The notes under the pieces were generated by a model, which saw only the letters and a list, made by a program, of their open reading frames with translations, ran no database searches and was not told where the DNA came from. The translations under genes and the position numbers were made by a program. A stretch of 64,000 nucleotides of DNA, taken from assembly GCF_003226345.1 (NCBI RefSeq), contig NZ_PDOF01000004.1, positions 1 to 64,000 on the forward strand, read 5' to 3'. Positions 35,263 to 44,393 of this stretch are shown piece after piece (within the stretch, counting starts at the first letter, position 1; the number at the start of each line of letters is the position of its first letter). The DNA is from Alteribacter lacisalsi. Lineage in GTDB: Bacteria > Bacillota > Bacilli > Bacillales > Salisediminibacteriaceae.

Positions 35263-36045
35263 ATGAAAAAAGCAAAGTGGTTATTTGTTACGTTAAGCAC
35301 TGCTCTTGTTTTGTCAGCATGCGGACAAGGCACGGACAGCGAAGAGGACGCTTCTGCCTCAGCGGAAGAAGCGGAAACTCAGGAAGAAACCGAAGACGAC
35401 AGTGACGAAGAAGAGGCTGATGCGGACGAAGTGGAAGAAGCGGAAACGGACGATGAGCCTGTCAATGATGAAGAGGAAGAAGTAGAGGATGAGACAGCAG
35501 TAGATGATAAAACAGAAGAAGCTGAGGAAACGGAGGAATCCGACGAGAGTACAGAAGGTGAAGGTGCTGACAGCAGCGAAGGCGAAGGATCGGATGGCAG
35601 TGAAGGTGAAGAAGCAGTTGTTCTTGAAGGCGTCGACTATTACTTCAGTGACGATCAGATGATGGCCACCTACCGCGTGTCAACAGATCATACTGTCTCC
35701 CATGACGAAGAGGGAGCCAGAGAAGTGGTGCAAACGTGGGTGGATGGACCGGATCAGGGCGGACTTTACGGCCTGTTTGACGGATCTGACGTAACCGTTC
35801 AGTCTGTAACTTTTGACGGACAGACTGCCTATGTCTCTTTTTCAGCTGATATTTGGGAGCTGAATCTCGGCTCTTCCGGGGAACTGATGCTTTCTGAACA
35901 GCTGGCCATGCTCATGAGCCAGTTTGGATTCGATCAGACGCAGCTGCTTGTGGACGGCGAGGTGCCGGATTACTTTCACGGGCACCTGGATGTGAGCGAA
36001 CCGTTTACTGCAGGCGATGCTTCCGATTATCAGGACTTCCAGTAG
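35263..36045 (+). CDS. GerMN-domain-like lipoprotein with acidic linker
   Basis: This 260-residue exported lipoprotein has signal peptide and lipobox VLSACG (Cys at residue 20). A very acidic linker of about 100 residues (Glu/Asp/Ser/Thr) follows. The globular part from about 125 has TWVDGPDQGGLYGLF, FDGQTAYVSFSADIWEL and MSQFGFDQTQLLVDGE, in the pattern of GerMN domains. Its role is unknown. GerMN domains are widespread in spore germination and envelope proteins. The neighbouring RsiX extracytoplasmic part has the same kind of domain, and an ECF promoter precedes the gene. Confidence 0.8.
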   Translation: MKKAKWLFVTLSTALVLSACGQGTDSEEDASASAEEAETQEETEDDSDEEEADADEVEEAETDDEPVNDEEEEVEDETAVDDKTEEAEETEESDESTEGEGADSSEGEGSDGSEGEEAVVLEGVDYYFSDDQMMATYRVSTDHTVSHDEEGAREVVQTWVDGPDQGGLYGLFDGSDVTVQSVTFDGQTAYVSFSADIWELNLGSSGELMLSEQLAMLMSQFGFDQTQLLVDGEVPDYFHGHLDVSEPFTAGDASDYQDFQ

Positions 36046-36153
36046 CATATTGAAATGCGCCGCGCTTCCAGTCCGGGAGCGCGGCTTATTCATGTAAACG
36101 GATGTGGTTTCATCTATAATAGAAACAGACTGAAACTGGAAAGGACGATTTTT

Positions 36154-36720
36154 ATGCTCACCAGCACGCATCAGACTGTTATGCACAGCTATCCCGGGCT
36201 CGTTGCCCTCGTCACCGCCAAGTCGGGGGATACACAGAACATTATGGCTGCCGGATGGCATTCCTATATTTCCTTTACCCCTCCGATATACGGGGTTGCC
36301 GTTGCTGAGGAACGTTTTACCCATCACCTGATCAAAGCGTCAGGCAGTTTTGCCATTAATTTTGTCCCTGCAGAGTATGCCCGCTACATAGACGGTGCAG
36401 GTAAAGAAACGGGTGCAGACGGGGACAAATTCAAGCGTCTCGGCATCAGTTGGAAAAAAGGCGAAACGATCGATGCGCCGATCCTGACCGAGGCCTACGT
36501 TGCCTACGAGTGCAAAGTGATGGACATCAACCGCTACGGCGATCACGACTGGATCGTCGGCGAGATGACCCGCTTCCACCGGGATGAAGATGTTTTCGGG
36601 CCTGACCGGCTTCCGGACTTTGAAAAAGTGAATCTGCCTCTTTACCTCGGCCGCTCCAAGTACCTTGTGGCTGACCGCCATACCTCTGTAGTGGAGATGC
36701 CATATAAGCGGGAAAAGTAA
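36154..36720 (+). CDS. flavin reductase-like domain protein (DIM6/NTAB type)
   Basis: This 188-residue protein has the FMN-binding flavin-reductase-like fold: YPGLVALVTAKSGDTQNIMAAGWHSYISFTPP, then FAINFVPAEYARYIDGAGKETG and GEMTRFHRDEDVF. Members use FMN and NAD(P)H, but the partner oxygenase or substrate is not visible here. I chose the ATG at 36154 with AAGGAC upstream. A longer frame to 36055 has no ribosome site. A TATAAT lies about 40 bases upstream. Confidence 0.88.
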   Translation: MLTSTHQTVMHSYPGLVALVTAKSGDTQNIMAAGWHSYISFTPPIYGVAVAEERFTHHLIKASGSFAINFVPAEYARYIDGAGKETGADGDKFKRLGISWKKGETIDAPILTEAYVAYECKVMDINRYGDHDWIVGEMTRFHRDEDVFGPDRLPDFEKVNLPLYLGRSKYLVADRHTSVVEMPYKREK

Positions 36721-36723
36721 AAT

Positions 36724-36772
36724 AAGCTGACCTATAGAAGGGATTACCTTCCCTTTCAGGTCAGCTTGTTTT
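36724..36772 (+). terminator. terminator after the flavin-reductase-like gene
   Basis: AAGCTGACCT / AGGTCAGCTT form the outer stem with a nested GAAGGGA/TCCCTT arm, followed by GTTTTAAATTGTT. Confidence 0.82.
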
Positions 36773-36795
36773 AAATTGTTACCTCGAAAATGATT

Positions 36796-36990
36796 AGCGG
36801 CAGCTTCGCTTCGCCCCGTCCGTTCGCTTTTCGCGGCGATGCCGGCAAGCCTCCATTGCCGCAGGAGTCTCACTGCCGTCGTGAGTCTCCGCATGTAACC
36901 AAATCCCTTTTCATTCGCCAGGGTCAGAATGTTTTTTGATGAATGATTTATATTGAAAAGATTGTTTTATATTACGCTGCAGGCGGACGC
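36796..36990 (-). repeat. diverged copy of the MITE palindromic core
   Basis: On the minus strand, GAGACTCCTGCGGCAATGG and GGAGGCTTGCCGGCATCGCCGCG resemble the cores at 26305-26545. A second fragment, GCGGAAAGCGTCCGCCTGCAG, lies at about 36980-37000, with unrelated DNA in between. There is no target duplication. The stretch 36773-37062 holds no gene. Confidence 0.55.
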
Positions 36991-37062
36991 TTTCCGCTCC
37001 ATAAATAAGTCTTCGAAAAGCTACTGGCTGAGCCGTAGATTCATTGTTTAATTGTTAATCTC

Positions 37063-39198
37063 TCATTTACCTTTTTTCGTCTTCAGCAGCCGCAGGCTGT
37101 TTAATGTTACAAGAAGTGTCGCTCCGATATCGGCAAATATAGCGATCCAGAGTGTCAGCAGTCCGAACGGGACGAGAAGAAGGGCGATCGCTTTAAGAGC
37201 CAGTGAAAATACGATATTCTGCTTGATTACAGCCATCGTTTTTCTGCTCAGACGGATCGTGTACGGCACTTTTTCAAGATCGTCCCCCATCAGGGAAATG
37301 TCCGCTGTTTCAAGCGCCACGTCGGTTCCGGAAAGTCCCATGGCAACCGAAGTATCTGCTGCGGCAAGAGCCGGGGCATCGTTCATCCCATCACCGGCCA
37401 TGCCGGTCACATAACCCTGTTTTTTAAGGTCCGAGATGACGATCAGTTTATCCTCCGGAAGCAGGCGTGCTCTTACATCCTCAATACCCGCCTTTTCCCC
37501 GATCGCTCGTGCCGTCTCCGGATGGTCGCCTGTGAGCATCACAATTTTACGTATGCCAAGGGCCGTCAGTTCCCTCACGGCATCTGCTGCCCCCGGCTTC
37601 ACTTCGTCGCGGAGCGCCAGAATTCCTGACAATCCGGAATCCGTCCCCACCAGCACAACGGTTTTCCCCTCCTGCTGCAGCCTGTGTATAATCTTTCGTG
37701 CCGCTTCAGAAAGAAGTTCGGGAGCGTGCTCCTCTACATAAATGTCACTGGCAGCAAAACACCGTTCTCCGTCTACAGCTCCCCGTACACCGGCGCCTGT
37801 CAGTGTTTCAAAATCCTCTGCATCACCAGCGACCGTCTGTTCTTTTTCAAAAAAGGAAGCAATGGCCTTCGCCAGAGGGTGGTTCGCATGACGTTCCAGA
37901 CTGAATGCTGTCCTGGCAAGCCGTGCGTAATCGATTCCTTCTGCAGGGATCACATCAGTCACTTCCGGTGTTCCCCTGGTCAGTGTACCGGTCTTATCAA
38001 AGGCAAAAGCCGTGAGTCTGCCGGCCTGCTCCATATGAACACCGCCTTTGATCAGCACTCCCTGCCTGGCACTGTGCCCGATCGCTGTAACAATCGCAAC
38101 CGGGGTGGAAATGACGAGGGCACACGGACAGCCGACAACGAGTGTGGCAAGACCAAGATAAACCCACTCATTCCACGGAAGACCGAAAAAGAGAGGCGGG
38201 ACAGTGGCAATCAGAGCTGCGAAAATCACAATGGCCGGGGTATACACCCGAGCAAAACGGTCTACGAACTGCTGGGCCGGTGCTTTTTCCGACTGGGCCT
38301 TCTCCACAAGGTGGATAATGCCTGCAAGCGCGGTATCACGCTCCGTTTTCGTTACACGGACCTGAAGAATGCCTTCCTCGTTCATTGTTCCGGCAAAAAC
38401 AGTGTCATCAGCCGTTTTCCCGGCAGGGATGCTTTCCCCTGTAATCGCCGCTTCGTTTACAGACGAAGCCCCTTTCTCCACCGTACCGTCCACAGGTATT
38501 TTTTCTCCCGGGCGGATAAGGACGAGATCGCCGGGCCTCACATCTGAGACGGGACGCACAATTTCCGTCCCATTTTCGAGCACCGTCGTTTCCCTCGGTG
38601 CAAGTTCGATGAGACTCCGGAGCGAACGGCGTGCTTTGTCCATTGAATACGTTTCAAGTGCTTCACTGAGAGCAAACAGGACAACAACGACAGCCGCTTC
38701 TCCCCACTCTCCGATCAGAGCCGCGCCGATAATCGCAATGGTCATGAGCGTTTTCATATCAAAACGCAGACGCACAAGGTTTTTTACACCCTGGAAAAAA
38801 AGAGCGTATCCCCCGAGGAGAATGGCAGCGACGAACAGGCTGATCGTCCAGGTGTTTTCCTCCCCGTTGTGGAACAGGCTGACCCAGCCGCCCGCTGTTA
38901 AGAGCGCTGCAGCTGCGACGCGCAGATTTTTCTTCTTCTGCCAGTACGGGGACTCATGAAAGTCTCCTTCCGAGCCGTCCTCGTATACGCGCAGATTTTC
39001 AAAAGCGCCGGCACGTTCAATTTCTTCCTGACCGGCTGCACCTTCAATACTCAGCTTCCCGGAAGCGAAATCAACTTCGGCGGAAATAACGCCGTCCAGC
39101 TTTCTGACGTTGTCCTCGAACTGTGCAGCACAGCTTGCACAGGTAAACCCTCTTACTCTGTAGGCTTTTTTTCTGTGTTCCTGTGCAGCTTCTGTCAT
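37063..39198 (-). CDS. cadA: CadA-type heavy-metal P1B-ATPase (Cd/Zn/Pb exporter)
   Basis: This 711-residue efflux ATPase has an N-terminal heavy-metal-associated domain GFTCASCAAQFEDNV (about 16-30). The membrane metal site is VVGCPCALVIS, the phosphorylation site DKTGTLTRG, and the hinge MAGDGMNDAPALA. The CPC motif with downstream SLALKAIALLLVPFGLLTLWIAIFADIGAT is typical of the divalent Cd/Zn group. It overlaps the regulator gene cadC by four bases. Its expression should be released when CadC binds metal. Confidence 0.94.
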   Translation of the reverse strand: MTEAAQEHRKKAYRVRGFTCASCAAQFEDNVRKLDGVISAEVDFASGKLSIEGAAGQEEIERAGAFENLRVYEDGSEGDFHESPYWQKKKNLRVAAAALLTAGGWVSLFHNGEENTWTISLFVAAILLGGYALFFQGVKNLVRLRFDMKTLMTIAIIGAALIGEWGEAAVVVVLFALSEALETYSMDKARRSLRSLIELAPRETTVLENGTEIVRPVSDVRPGDLVLIRPGEKIPVDGTVEKGASSVNEAAITGESIPAGKTADDTVFAGTMNEEGILQVRVTKTERDTALAGIIHLVEKAQSEKAPAQQFVDRFARVYTPAIVIFAALIATVPPLFFGLPWNEWVYLGLATLVVGCPCALVISTPVAIVTAIGHSARQGVLIKGGVHMEQAGRLTAFAFDKTGTLTRGTPEVTDVIPAEGIDYARLARTAFSLERHANHPLAKAIASFFEKEQTVAGDAEDFETLTGAGVRGAVDGERCFAASDIYVEEHAPELLSEAARKIIHRLQQEGKTVVLVGTDSGLSGILALRDEVKPGAADAVRELTALGIRKIVMLTGDHPETARAIGEKAGIEDVRARLLPEDKLIVISDLKKQGYVTGMAGDGMNDAPALAAADTSVAMGLSGTDVALETADISLMGDDLEKVPYTIRLSRKTMAVIKQNIVFSLALKAIALLLVPFGLLTLWIAIFADIGATLLVTLNSLRLLKTKKGK

Positions 39199-39566
39199 CT
39201 GCTTTTGCCCTCCTGCTGATGCTCCATGGCCAGAGTGATCATATGCCGTACGTGGTCATCATCCAGACTGTAAAACACAAGCTTTCCTTCCTTACGGGAC
39301 TTGGCCAGCCCTATTTTCGAAAGTTTCCGCAGATGGTGAGAAGCTGTGGCTGTTGATGAACCGAGAATCACAGCTACATCACAGACACAAAGTTCCTCTT
39401 CTATTGTAAGAGCCCACGCTGCCTTAAAACGGTTTTCATCCCCGAGCACTTTAAAAATTGCACTTGTGGCCCGGATCTCGTCCTGGTTCATACGTGTTGC
39501 GGCACGGGCGGTTTTCTGTTCGTCGTACGCATAGATTTCACAGGTATCTGTCTGTTCTTTCGTCAT
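39195..39566 (-). CDS. cadC: CadC, ArsR/SmtB-family metal-responsive repressor
   Basis: This 123-residue winged-helix repressor has the metal-sensing cysteines typical of CadC: an N-terminal Cys in DTCEIYAYDE and the ELCVCDV motif in the alpha-3 helix. The DNA-recognition helix is SSTATASHHLRKLSKIGL. Binding of Cd, Pb or Zn should release it from the operator. The ATG follows CAGGAGGTGG. It is the first gene of cadC-cadA, and its operator lies directly upstream. Confidence 0.94.
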   Translation of the reverse strand: MTKEQTDTCEIYAYDEQKTARAATRMNQDEIRATSAIFKVLGDENRFKAAWALTIEEELCVCDVAVILGSSTATASHHLRKLSKIGLAKSRKEGKLVFYSLDDDHVRHMITLAMEHQQEGKSR

Positions 39567-39588
39567 GAGACCACCTCCTGAAAATAAT

Positions 39589-39646
39589 ATTCAAATGTTT
39601 ATTTGAATATACTTCAGGCGTCCGAATTAGTCAAACGTTCGTTTGA
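39589..39646 (-). promoter_or_regulatory. cadCA promoter with two CadC operator palindromes
   Basis: The promoter on the minus strand is TTGACT (39629-39634), 17 bases, TATATT (39606-39611). One palindrome, ATTCAAA-TGTTTA-TTTGAAT (39589-39608), overlaps the -10. The second, TCAAACG-TT-CGTTTGA (39631-39646), overlaps the -35. The TTCAAA/TTTGAA half sites are those of known CadC operators. Confidence 0.88.
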
Positions 39647-39740
39647 ATGTAGTCTTTCATTCTATTTTTCCCTCCTGTTGAATATGTCAGTAACAGGACA
39701 GGCGTTAGGCTTTTATATTGCTTTTAAAGGAGAGATGCAC

Positions 39741-40373
39741 ATGGCAGGGTTTTCAGGTTTTTTGCTGCCTGCTGTTCTGTTTGCTCTTTTTACTGTGACT
39801 GCCGCCAAAAGAGATCAGGCTCTCACCCTGATGGAAAAAATGATGACCGTCATGGCTCTTTCCATGCTCGTGGGACTGTTAACAGGGCTGTTTGCCGGTG
39901 GTCTTTTTCACGAAAATTTTGCAGCGGGCCTTCTTTACGGCGTGTCCGGCGGGACACTTCTCGGAGTTCTTCTTGGTCTGCCGTTTAAGGGTATCGCTGT
40001 TGCAGAAGGGGCTTTCACAGGGGGAATGGCGGGAATGATGGGGGCGATGACCGCTGTCATGCTGCTTCCGGCTGCTTTGACTGCAGCCGTGCTGATTTCC
40101 CTTCTCCTGTTCAGTGGTGCCTGTTTATGGTCATGTCTTCTAATGATGAGCAGAGCCCCAGAGGGCGAGCCGTCAGAAAACAGAAAAAAAGCCAGCCCCG
40201 GCTTTACGCTGCCGTGGCTGACAGTATGCTGTGTCTATCTGCTGCTGGTTTTTACTTTCTTTCTGCTTTCTCCTCCTGTTTTCCAAACGGAACCAGGCGG
40301 GGGTCCCAGCGGCCATGAACACAGCTATGTTCCGGTTTCCCCGGCTGACGCTAGCCCCTGGTCACAGGCCTGA
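39741..40373 (+). CDS. polytopic membrane protein, unknown function
   Basis: This 210-residue protein has about six hydrophobic segments rich in Gly, Ala and Met, including EGAFTGGMAGMMGAMTAVMLL, and a cytosolic or external tail with GHEHSY. I chose the ATG at 39741, with AAAGGAG eight bases upstream. An upstream ATG at 39603 falls within the CadC operator region. It is divergent from cadC, between the cadmium and copper ATPase genes. Metal-related function is suggested only by position and by Met/His content. No family is recognised with confidence. Confidence 0.6.
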   Translation: MAGFSGFLLPAVLFALFTVTAAKRDQALTLMEKMMTVMALSMLVGLLTGLFAGGLFHENFAAGLLYGVSGGTLLGVLLGLPFKGIAVAEGAFTGGMAGMMGAMTAVMLLPAALTAAVLISLLLFSGACLWSCLLMMSRAPEGEPSENRKKASPGFTLPWLTVCCVYLLLVFTFFLLSPPVFQTEPGGGPSGHEHSYVPVSPADASPWSQA

Positions 40374-40707
40374 GCAGGAGTTCACAAAGCTGGCCGGGGT
40401 CTGAGCCTACATAAAGTTCGAATGTAGCGCCTGGCTTCAAGCCAAGCTGGTCTCGAATTTCCCTGGCCAGGTAGAAAGAGCCATTTTCGTTCAGGTGACT
40501 TTGAATATCGAGCGTCTCGTTAATGCTTTTTGATGAAACAAGAACCTGTTCATTGTCGACAACCAGGATGACTTTACTGTGTGCTTCAATTTCAAGCTGT
40601 TCCCGGAGTTTTTTTGGAATTGTTACGGAAAAAGCTTTATTCATCCTGCATACCAGGTTTGTATTGATCCATTCCTGCGCTGTCTGGGCACATGCGTTTG
40701 TTCCCAC
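40351..40707 (-). CDS. AbrB/SpoVT-like swapped-hairpin domain protein
   Basis: This 118-residue protein has two tandem segments resembling AbrB-type swapped-hairpin domains: FSVTIPKKLREQLEIEAHSKVILVVDNEQVLV and FYLAREIRDQLGLKPGATFELYV. Such domains bind DNA as transition-state regulators or antitoxins. I chose the GTG at 40707, preceded by GGAGG at eight bases. A TTG at 40713 is closer than ideal to that site. Its 3' end overlaps the convergent membrane-protein gene by 23 bases. The target is unknown. Confidence 0.7.
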   Translation of the reverse strand: MGTNACAQTAQEWINTNLVCRMNKAFSVTIPKKLREQLEIEAHSKVILVVDNEQVLVSSKSINETLDIQSHLNENGSFYLAREIRDQLGLKPGATFELYVGSDPGQLCELLLRPVTRG

Positions 40708-40774
40708 GGCCAACCCCTCCTTACCCGTCTCTTACCCGTTCAGGTATTCTTAAACCCCGGAGCGTATTAAAAAT

Positions 40775-40807
40775 GTCAGGAAAAGAGATTTCCTCTACTT
40801 TCCTGAC
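40775..40807 (-). terminator. terminator downstream of copA
   Basis: GTCAGGAAAG / CTTTTCCTGAC form the stem, and ATTTTTAAT follows on the minus strand. It lies beyond the repeat at 40848-40907, about 110 bases past the copA stop. Confidence 0.7.
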
Positions 40808-40847
40808 AGCCGGAAGAGGAAATCAATCTATTTTGAGTTACATGCGA

Positions 40848-40907
40848 ATTTTTGGTTAGAGGTGTTAATTTTTGGTTAAAGGTCTTCTTTTCCCTTTAGG
40901 GCTCTTA
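40848..40907 (-). repeat. degenerate 20-bp tandem repeat (3 units)
   Basis: AATTTTTGGTTAGAGGTGTT, AATTTTTGGTTAAAGGTCTT and CTTTTCCCTTTAGGGCTCTT follow each other at 20-bp period. The last unit shares AGGGCTCTTAG with the 21-bp array at 29842-29958. It lies between copA and its terminator. Confidence 0.65.
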
Positions 40908-40918
40908 GCTGTTTTCGC

Positions 40919-43168
40919 CTAAACTGTTTCTGTTTCCAATGTCTTAAATCGTTTCAGCCTCAGTGTGTTGAGCACGACAGAAACAGAGCTGAATGCCATC
41001 GCTGCCCCTGCAAGCATCGGATTGAGGAGGAGACCGAAAAAGGGATACAGGAGACCTGCGGCTACCGGGATGAGCACCACATTATAGCCAAACGCCCAGC
41101 CGAGGTTCTGCCAGATCATCCGCATGGTCGATTTAGACAGGCGAAGCGCTGTCACCACACTCATCATATCGCCCCGCATCAGGGTAATATTGGCCGTTTC
41201 CATCGCCACGTCTGTTCCTGTGCCGACAGCGATACTGATATCCGCCTGGGCGAGGGCCGGTGCATCGTTGATGCCGTCACCGACCATCGCCACCCGCCGG
41301 CCTTCGTCCTGAAGCCTTTTCACGTAGCCTGATTTGTCCTCCGGCAGCACTTCCGCTTCGAACCGGCTGATGCCGGCTTCTGCAGCAATAGCCGCTGCGG
41401 TCTGACGGTTGTCTCCCGTGAGCATAACCACTTCAATACCCATATCCTTCATCGCCTGCACCGAACGTGCCGTATCGGATTTGATCCGGTCTGCTACTGC
41501 TGTAATACCGGCAAGCTCACCGTCTGCTGCTACATACATCGGTGTTTTCCCTTCCATGGCAAGCGCTTCTGCCACCTCTGCCATATGGGAGATGCGGATT
41601 CCTCTTTCCCGCATCAGTTTCTCATTTCCTGCCAGGCAGTCTCGTCCATTCCAGCGGGCAGTAATGCCGTGTCCGGTGACAGAATTGAACGAATCCGGTT
41701 CAGTCAGGGTAAGTGAGCGCTCCTTCGCCCCTCTTACAATCGCCTCTCCGAGCGGGTGCTCGGAAGCCGTTTCAATGGAAGCTGCCATCACAAGAAGGCT
41801 TTCCTCCGTCCAGCCCTCCGCCGGTTTCACATCGGTAAGGGCGGGTTTCCCTTCTGTTATCGTCCCCGTTTTATCGAGCACAACCGTATCGACTTTATGT
41901 GCCTGCTCAAGACTGGACGCGTCTTTAATGAGTACGCCGTTATCGGCTCCTTTTTCCGTACCGACCATAATCGCTGTCGGCGTCGCCAGACCCAGCGCAC
42001 ACGGGCAGGCGATAATGAGAATAGCGATAAAAGTCGTAAGGGCAAAGATAAACGACGGGTCAGGACCAAACACGAGCCAGACGAGAAAGCTGAGGCTCGC
42101 AAGCGCCACCACTGCCGGCACAAAGTACGCGCTGATCACATCGACCATCCGCTGAATCGGTGCTTTTGAGCCCTGCGCCTCGTTCACCATCCGGATGATC
42201 TGCGAGAGCGTGGTGTCCTTGCCGACTTTCGATGCTTTGAAGGTAAAGCTGCCTGTTTTGTTAATCGTGGCGCCGATCACCTGATCATCCGCTTCTTTTG
42301 AGACAGGGATCGATTCACCGGTAAGCATCGATTCGTCTACCGAGGACGCCCCCTTTACAATCACACCGTCTACCGGAATCCGCTCTCCCGGGCGAACAAT
42401 GATATGATCTCCTTCGATGACGTCATCGATCGGGATTTCCTGCTCTTCTCCGCCGCGGATGACGCGGGCGGTTTTTGCCTGCAGGTTCATAAGCTTTTTA
42501 ATCGCAGTGGACGTTTCTCCTTTTGCCTTCGCCTCAAAATACCGACCGAGAAGAATAAGTGTTGTAATTACAGTAGTCACATCATAATAGAGCTGATAAG
42601 GGAACCCGACGCCTGTTAAGAAACCGGGAAAAAGGGTCATCGCACCTGAGTAAAACCAGGCCGACGTAGTCCCCATCGCCACGAGAACGTTCATATCTGC
42701 CGATTTGCTGCGAAGCACTTTGTAGCTGTTTTTATAAAAACGCCAGCCAGGAACAAGCTGCACATATGTGGTCAGGGCCAGGAGGAAAAACGGATTGGAC
42801 ATCCAGCCCGGCACCCACGCGCCCCAGTTGTGCATCATATGAGGAATGCTTCCAATCAGGACGATGGCGGTTACAACTGCTGCCATCGTAAAGTCGCGCA
42901 TCAGCTTTTTAGATTCTGCTGCCTGCTTTTTGGACAAATCCTCGTCCTTCTCGTCGTTCAGCGGCTTTGCGCCAAATCCGATCTTTTCAACAGATGCAAT
43001 GATTTCCTTGATCCGGTCGTCTGTTATGTCCCCTGTCACCTGAGCCTGATGGGTGGCAAGGTTCACGTTTACCGACTCTACACCTTCCACTTTCGAAATT
43101 TTCTTTTCGACTCTATTCACGCAGGATGCACAGTGCATCCCCTCGATCCCGAACCGCTGTTTGGCCAT
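40919..43168 (-). CDS. copA: CopA-type copper(I) P1B-ATPase
   Basis: This 749-residue efflux ATPase has one N-terminal metal-binding domain ([13 protein letters not shown], residues 10-22). The membrane site is [15 protein letters not shown], the phosphorylation site DKTGTITEG, and the hinge [15 protein letters not shown]. The final membrane segments with [11 protein letters not shown] and [12 protein letters not shown] are those of Cu-ATPases. B. subtilis CopA has two N-terminal domains, here only one. There is no copZ or csoR gene beside it, although the promoter carries a CsoR-like site. Confidence 0.95.
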   Translation of the reverse strand: MAKQRFGIEGMHCASCVNRVEKKISKVEGVESVNVNLATHQAQVTGDITDDRIKEIIASVEKIGFGAKPLNDEKDEDLSKKQAAESKKLMRDFTMAAVVTAIVLIGSIPHMMHNWGAWVPGWMSNPFFLLALTTYVQLVPGWRFYKNSYKVLRSKSADMNVLVAMGTTSAWFYSGAMTLFPGFLTGVGFPYQLYYDVTTVITTLILLGRYFEAKAKGETSTAIKKLMNLQAKTARVIRGGEEQEIPIDDVIEGDHIIVRPGERIPVDGVIVKGASSVDESMLTGESIPVSKEADDQVIGATINKTGSFTFKASKVGKDTTLSQIIRMVNEAQGSKAPIQRMVDVISAYFVPAVVALASLSFLVWLVFGPDPSFIFALTTFIAILIIACPCALGLATPTAIMVGTEKGADNGVLIKDASSLEQAHKVDTVVLDKTGTITEGKPALTDVKPAEGWTEESLLVMAASIETASEHPLGEAIVRGAKERSLTLTEPDSFNSVTGHGITARWNGRDCLAGNEKLMRERGIRISHMAEVAEALAMEGKTPMYVAADGELAGITAVADRIKSDTARSVQAMKDMGIEVVMLTGDNRQTAAAIAAEAGISRFEAEVLPEDKSGYVKRLQDEGRRVAMVGDGINDAPALAQADISIAVGTGTDVAMETANITLMRGDMMSVVTALRLSKSTMRMIWQNLGWAFGYNVVLIPVAAGLLYPFFGLLLNPMLAGAAMAFSSVSVVLNTLRLKRFKTLETETV

Positions 43169-43201
43169 AGAAAGAACCTCCCGTACAATGTTAGTATCTC
43201 C

Positions 43202-43230
43202 AATATACCTTATGGGGGTATATATAGCAA
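43202..43230 (-). promoter_or_regulatory. copA promoter with CsoR-like operator in the spacer
   Basis: The minus strand has TTGCTA (43225-43230), 17 bases, TATATT (43202-43207). The spacer is almost filled by TATACCCCCATAAGGTATA, an inverted repeat with a G/C tract like CsoR operators. This predicts repression relieved by Cu(I). Confidence 0.78.
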
Positions 43231-43288
43231 GTGGCTGGCTGACTAGTTTAGATGACTATACATTGGCCACTGAGGAAATGCCTGTAAA

Positions 43289-43319
43289 AAAACACACAGC
43301 CCCGGGGGCCGTGTGCTTT
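43289..43319 (-). terminator. terminator after the beta-propeller lipoprotein gene
   Basis: AGCACACGGCCCC / GGGGCTGTGTGTT form the stem on the minus strand, with TTTTTTACAGG behind it. Confidence 0.82.
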
Positions 43320-43321
43320 CG

Positions 43322-44350
43322 TTAAGACTCATGCGCGTGCTGCTGCACGCCGCCTGCTTCAATGATCTGCGTCCATTCCGTGCCTCCATTACTGCTCAGG
43401 AAGCCGTCTCCCATAAAGGTTGTAACCGCAATTTCCTTTCGGTTTTCAGGATTTACCGCTATATACTGTATACCGTCCTGCTCACCGATGCCCGGCATAT
43501 CGAGTTCGGTGAACTCATCCCCTTCCATTTGAATGAGCCGAACCTCGCCGTCCCACACTGCTGCGTAGACGTCTTCCTCGTGGAAAACTGCACTCATAAC
43601 CGGAAGGTCGAGGGCAGTTTCATCAAACGTTTCACCGTAATCATCAGACCAGAAAAGGCCTTCAGACGTGCCGACAGCGAGTGTATCTTCTTCCAACGGA
43701 TGAACCGCAATCACATAATCAGGGTGCCCGCCCTGATCGTAATTGCCTTCAGGCAGCCCGTCAGCAGCAGCTTTTTCCCACGTCTCTCCATCATCCAGCG
43801 TAACATACAGGCCGGCTTCATCCAGTCTGTCATTCGGCATCGGGTTGTAGGCGTAAATGGCGTTCGAATAATACCCCGCCCCTTTGACGTGAAAATCTGT
43901 CATCCCAAGCAGGTCGAGAGACTCGACTGTTCTGCCGCCATCGGTACTTTTCACAAGACCGATCGGATCCACATCAAAGCTGGATGCCTCGCCCGGGTGG
44001 CCGCTCGTATAAAACCCCGAATCAACAGCATTAAACCCCATGTAGTCATTACGCTCTTCGGCGGTTTCATACCACGCCCCGCCATCATAGACCGCCAGAC
44101 CGTGGTGTGTCGCAACGTAAAGAAGTCCTTCATTACCTGCATACCCGAGACCGTGGATATGGGTTATCTCCAGTTCGTCATTCTGTATATAAAAGTCATC
44201 GTCTTTAAGACTGACCGGTTCCTGCGTGACCGCTCCTTCATCAGCAGCACTCTCCTGATCAGAGCCGGTTTCCGGTCTGTCCTCACCCTGACAGGCTGCG
44301 ATCGCCGCTGCAAGGCCGAATGATATCCCTATCCATGCCGTTTTTTTCAT
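43322..44350 (-). CDS. exported lipoprotein with BNR/sortilin-like beta-propeller repeats
   Basis: This 342-residue lipoprotein has signal peptide and lipobox AAAIAACQG. Repeats of the BNR/photosystem-assembly type follow, with LVKSTDGGRTVESL, LYVTLDDGETWEKAA, LFWSDDYGETFDETA and FLSSNGGTEWTQI as Asp-box turns. The C terminus is His-rich (QQHAHES). It resembles the F510_1955-type family annotated as glycosylhydrolase-like, but no catalytic residues can be assigned. I chose the ATG at 44350 with GGGGGT upstream. It lies just upstream of copA on the same strand, although each has its own promoter. Confidence 0.8.
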   Translation of the reverse strand: MKKTAWIGISFGLAAAIAACQGEDRPETGSDQESAADEGAVTQEPVSLKDDDFYIQNDELEITHIHGLGYAGNEGLLYVATHHGLAVYDGGAWYETAEERNDYMGFNAVDSGFYTSGHPGEASSFDVDPIGLVKSTDGGRTVESLDLLGMTDFHVKGAGYYSNAIYAYNPMPNDRLDEAGLYVTLDDGETWEKAAADGLPEGNYDQGGHPDYVIAVHPLEEDTLAVGTSEGLFWSDDYGETFDETALDLPVMSAVFHEEDVYAAVWDGEVRLIQMEGDEFTELDMPGIGEQDGIQYIAVNPENRKEIAVTTFMGDGFLSSNGGTEWTQIIEAGGVQQHAHES

Positions 44351-44393
44351 CTGTTCTTTACCCCCTGATGGTATGTGATATTCATTTAAATGT

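Noticed and set aside
36784-37060. Insertion sequence or gene remnant between the flavin-reductase-like gene and cadA
   Set aside because: Only fragments of the GC-rich repeat core are recognisable. There are no terminal repeats, duplications or transposase-like frames.
39603-39740. Longer N terminus for the membrane protein starting at 39603
   Set aside because: The ATG lies inside the CadC operator region with no ribosome site. The ATG at 39741 has AAAGGAG at good distance.
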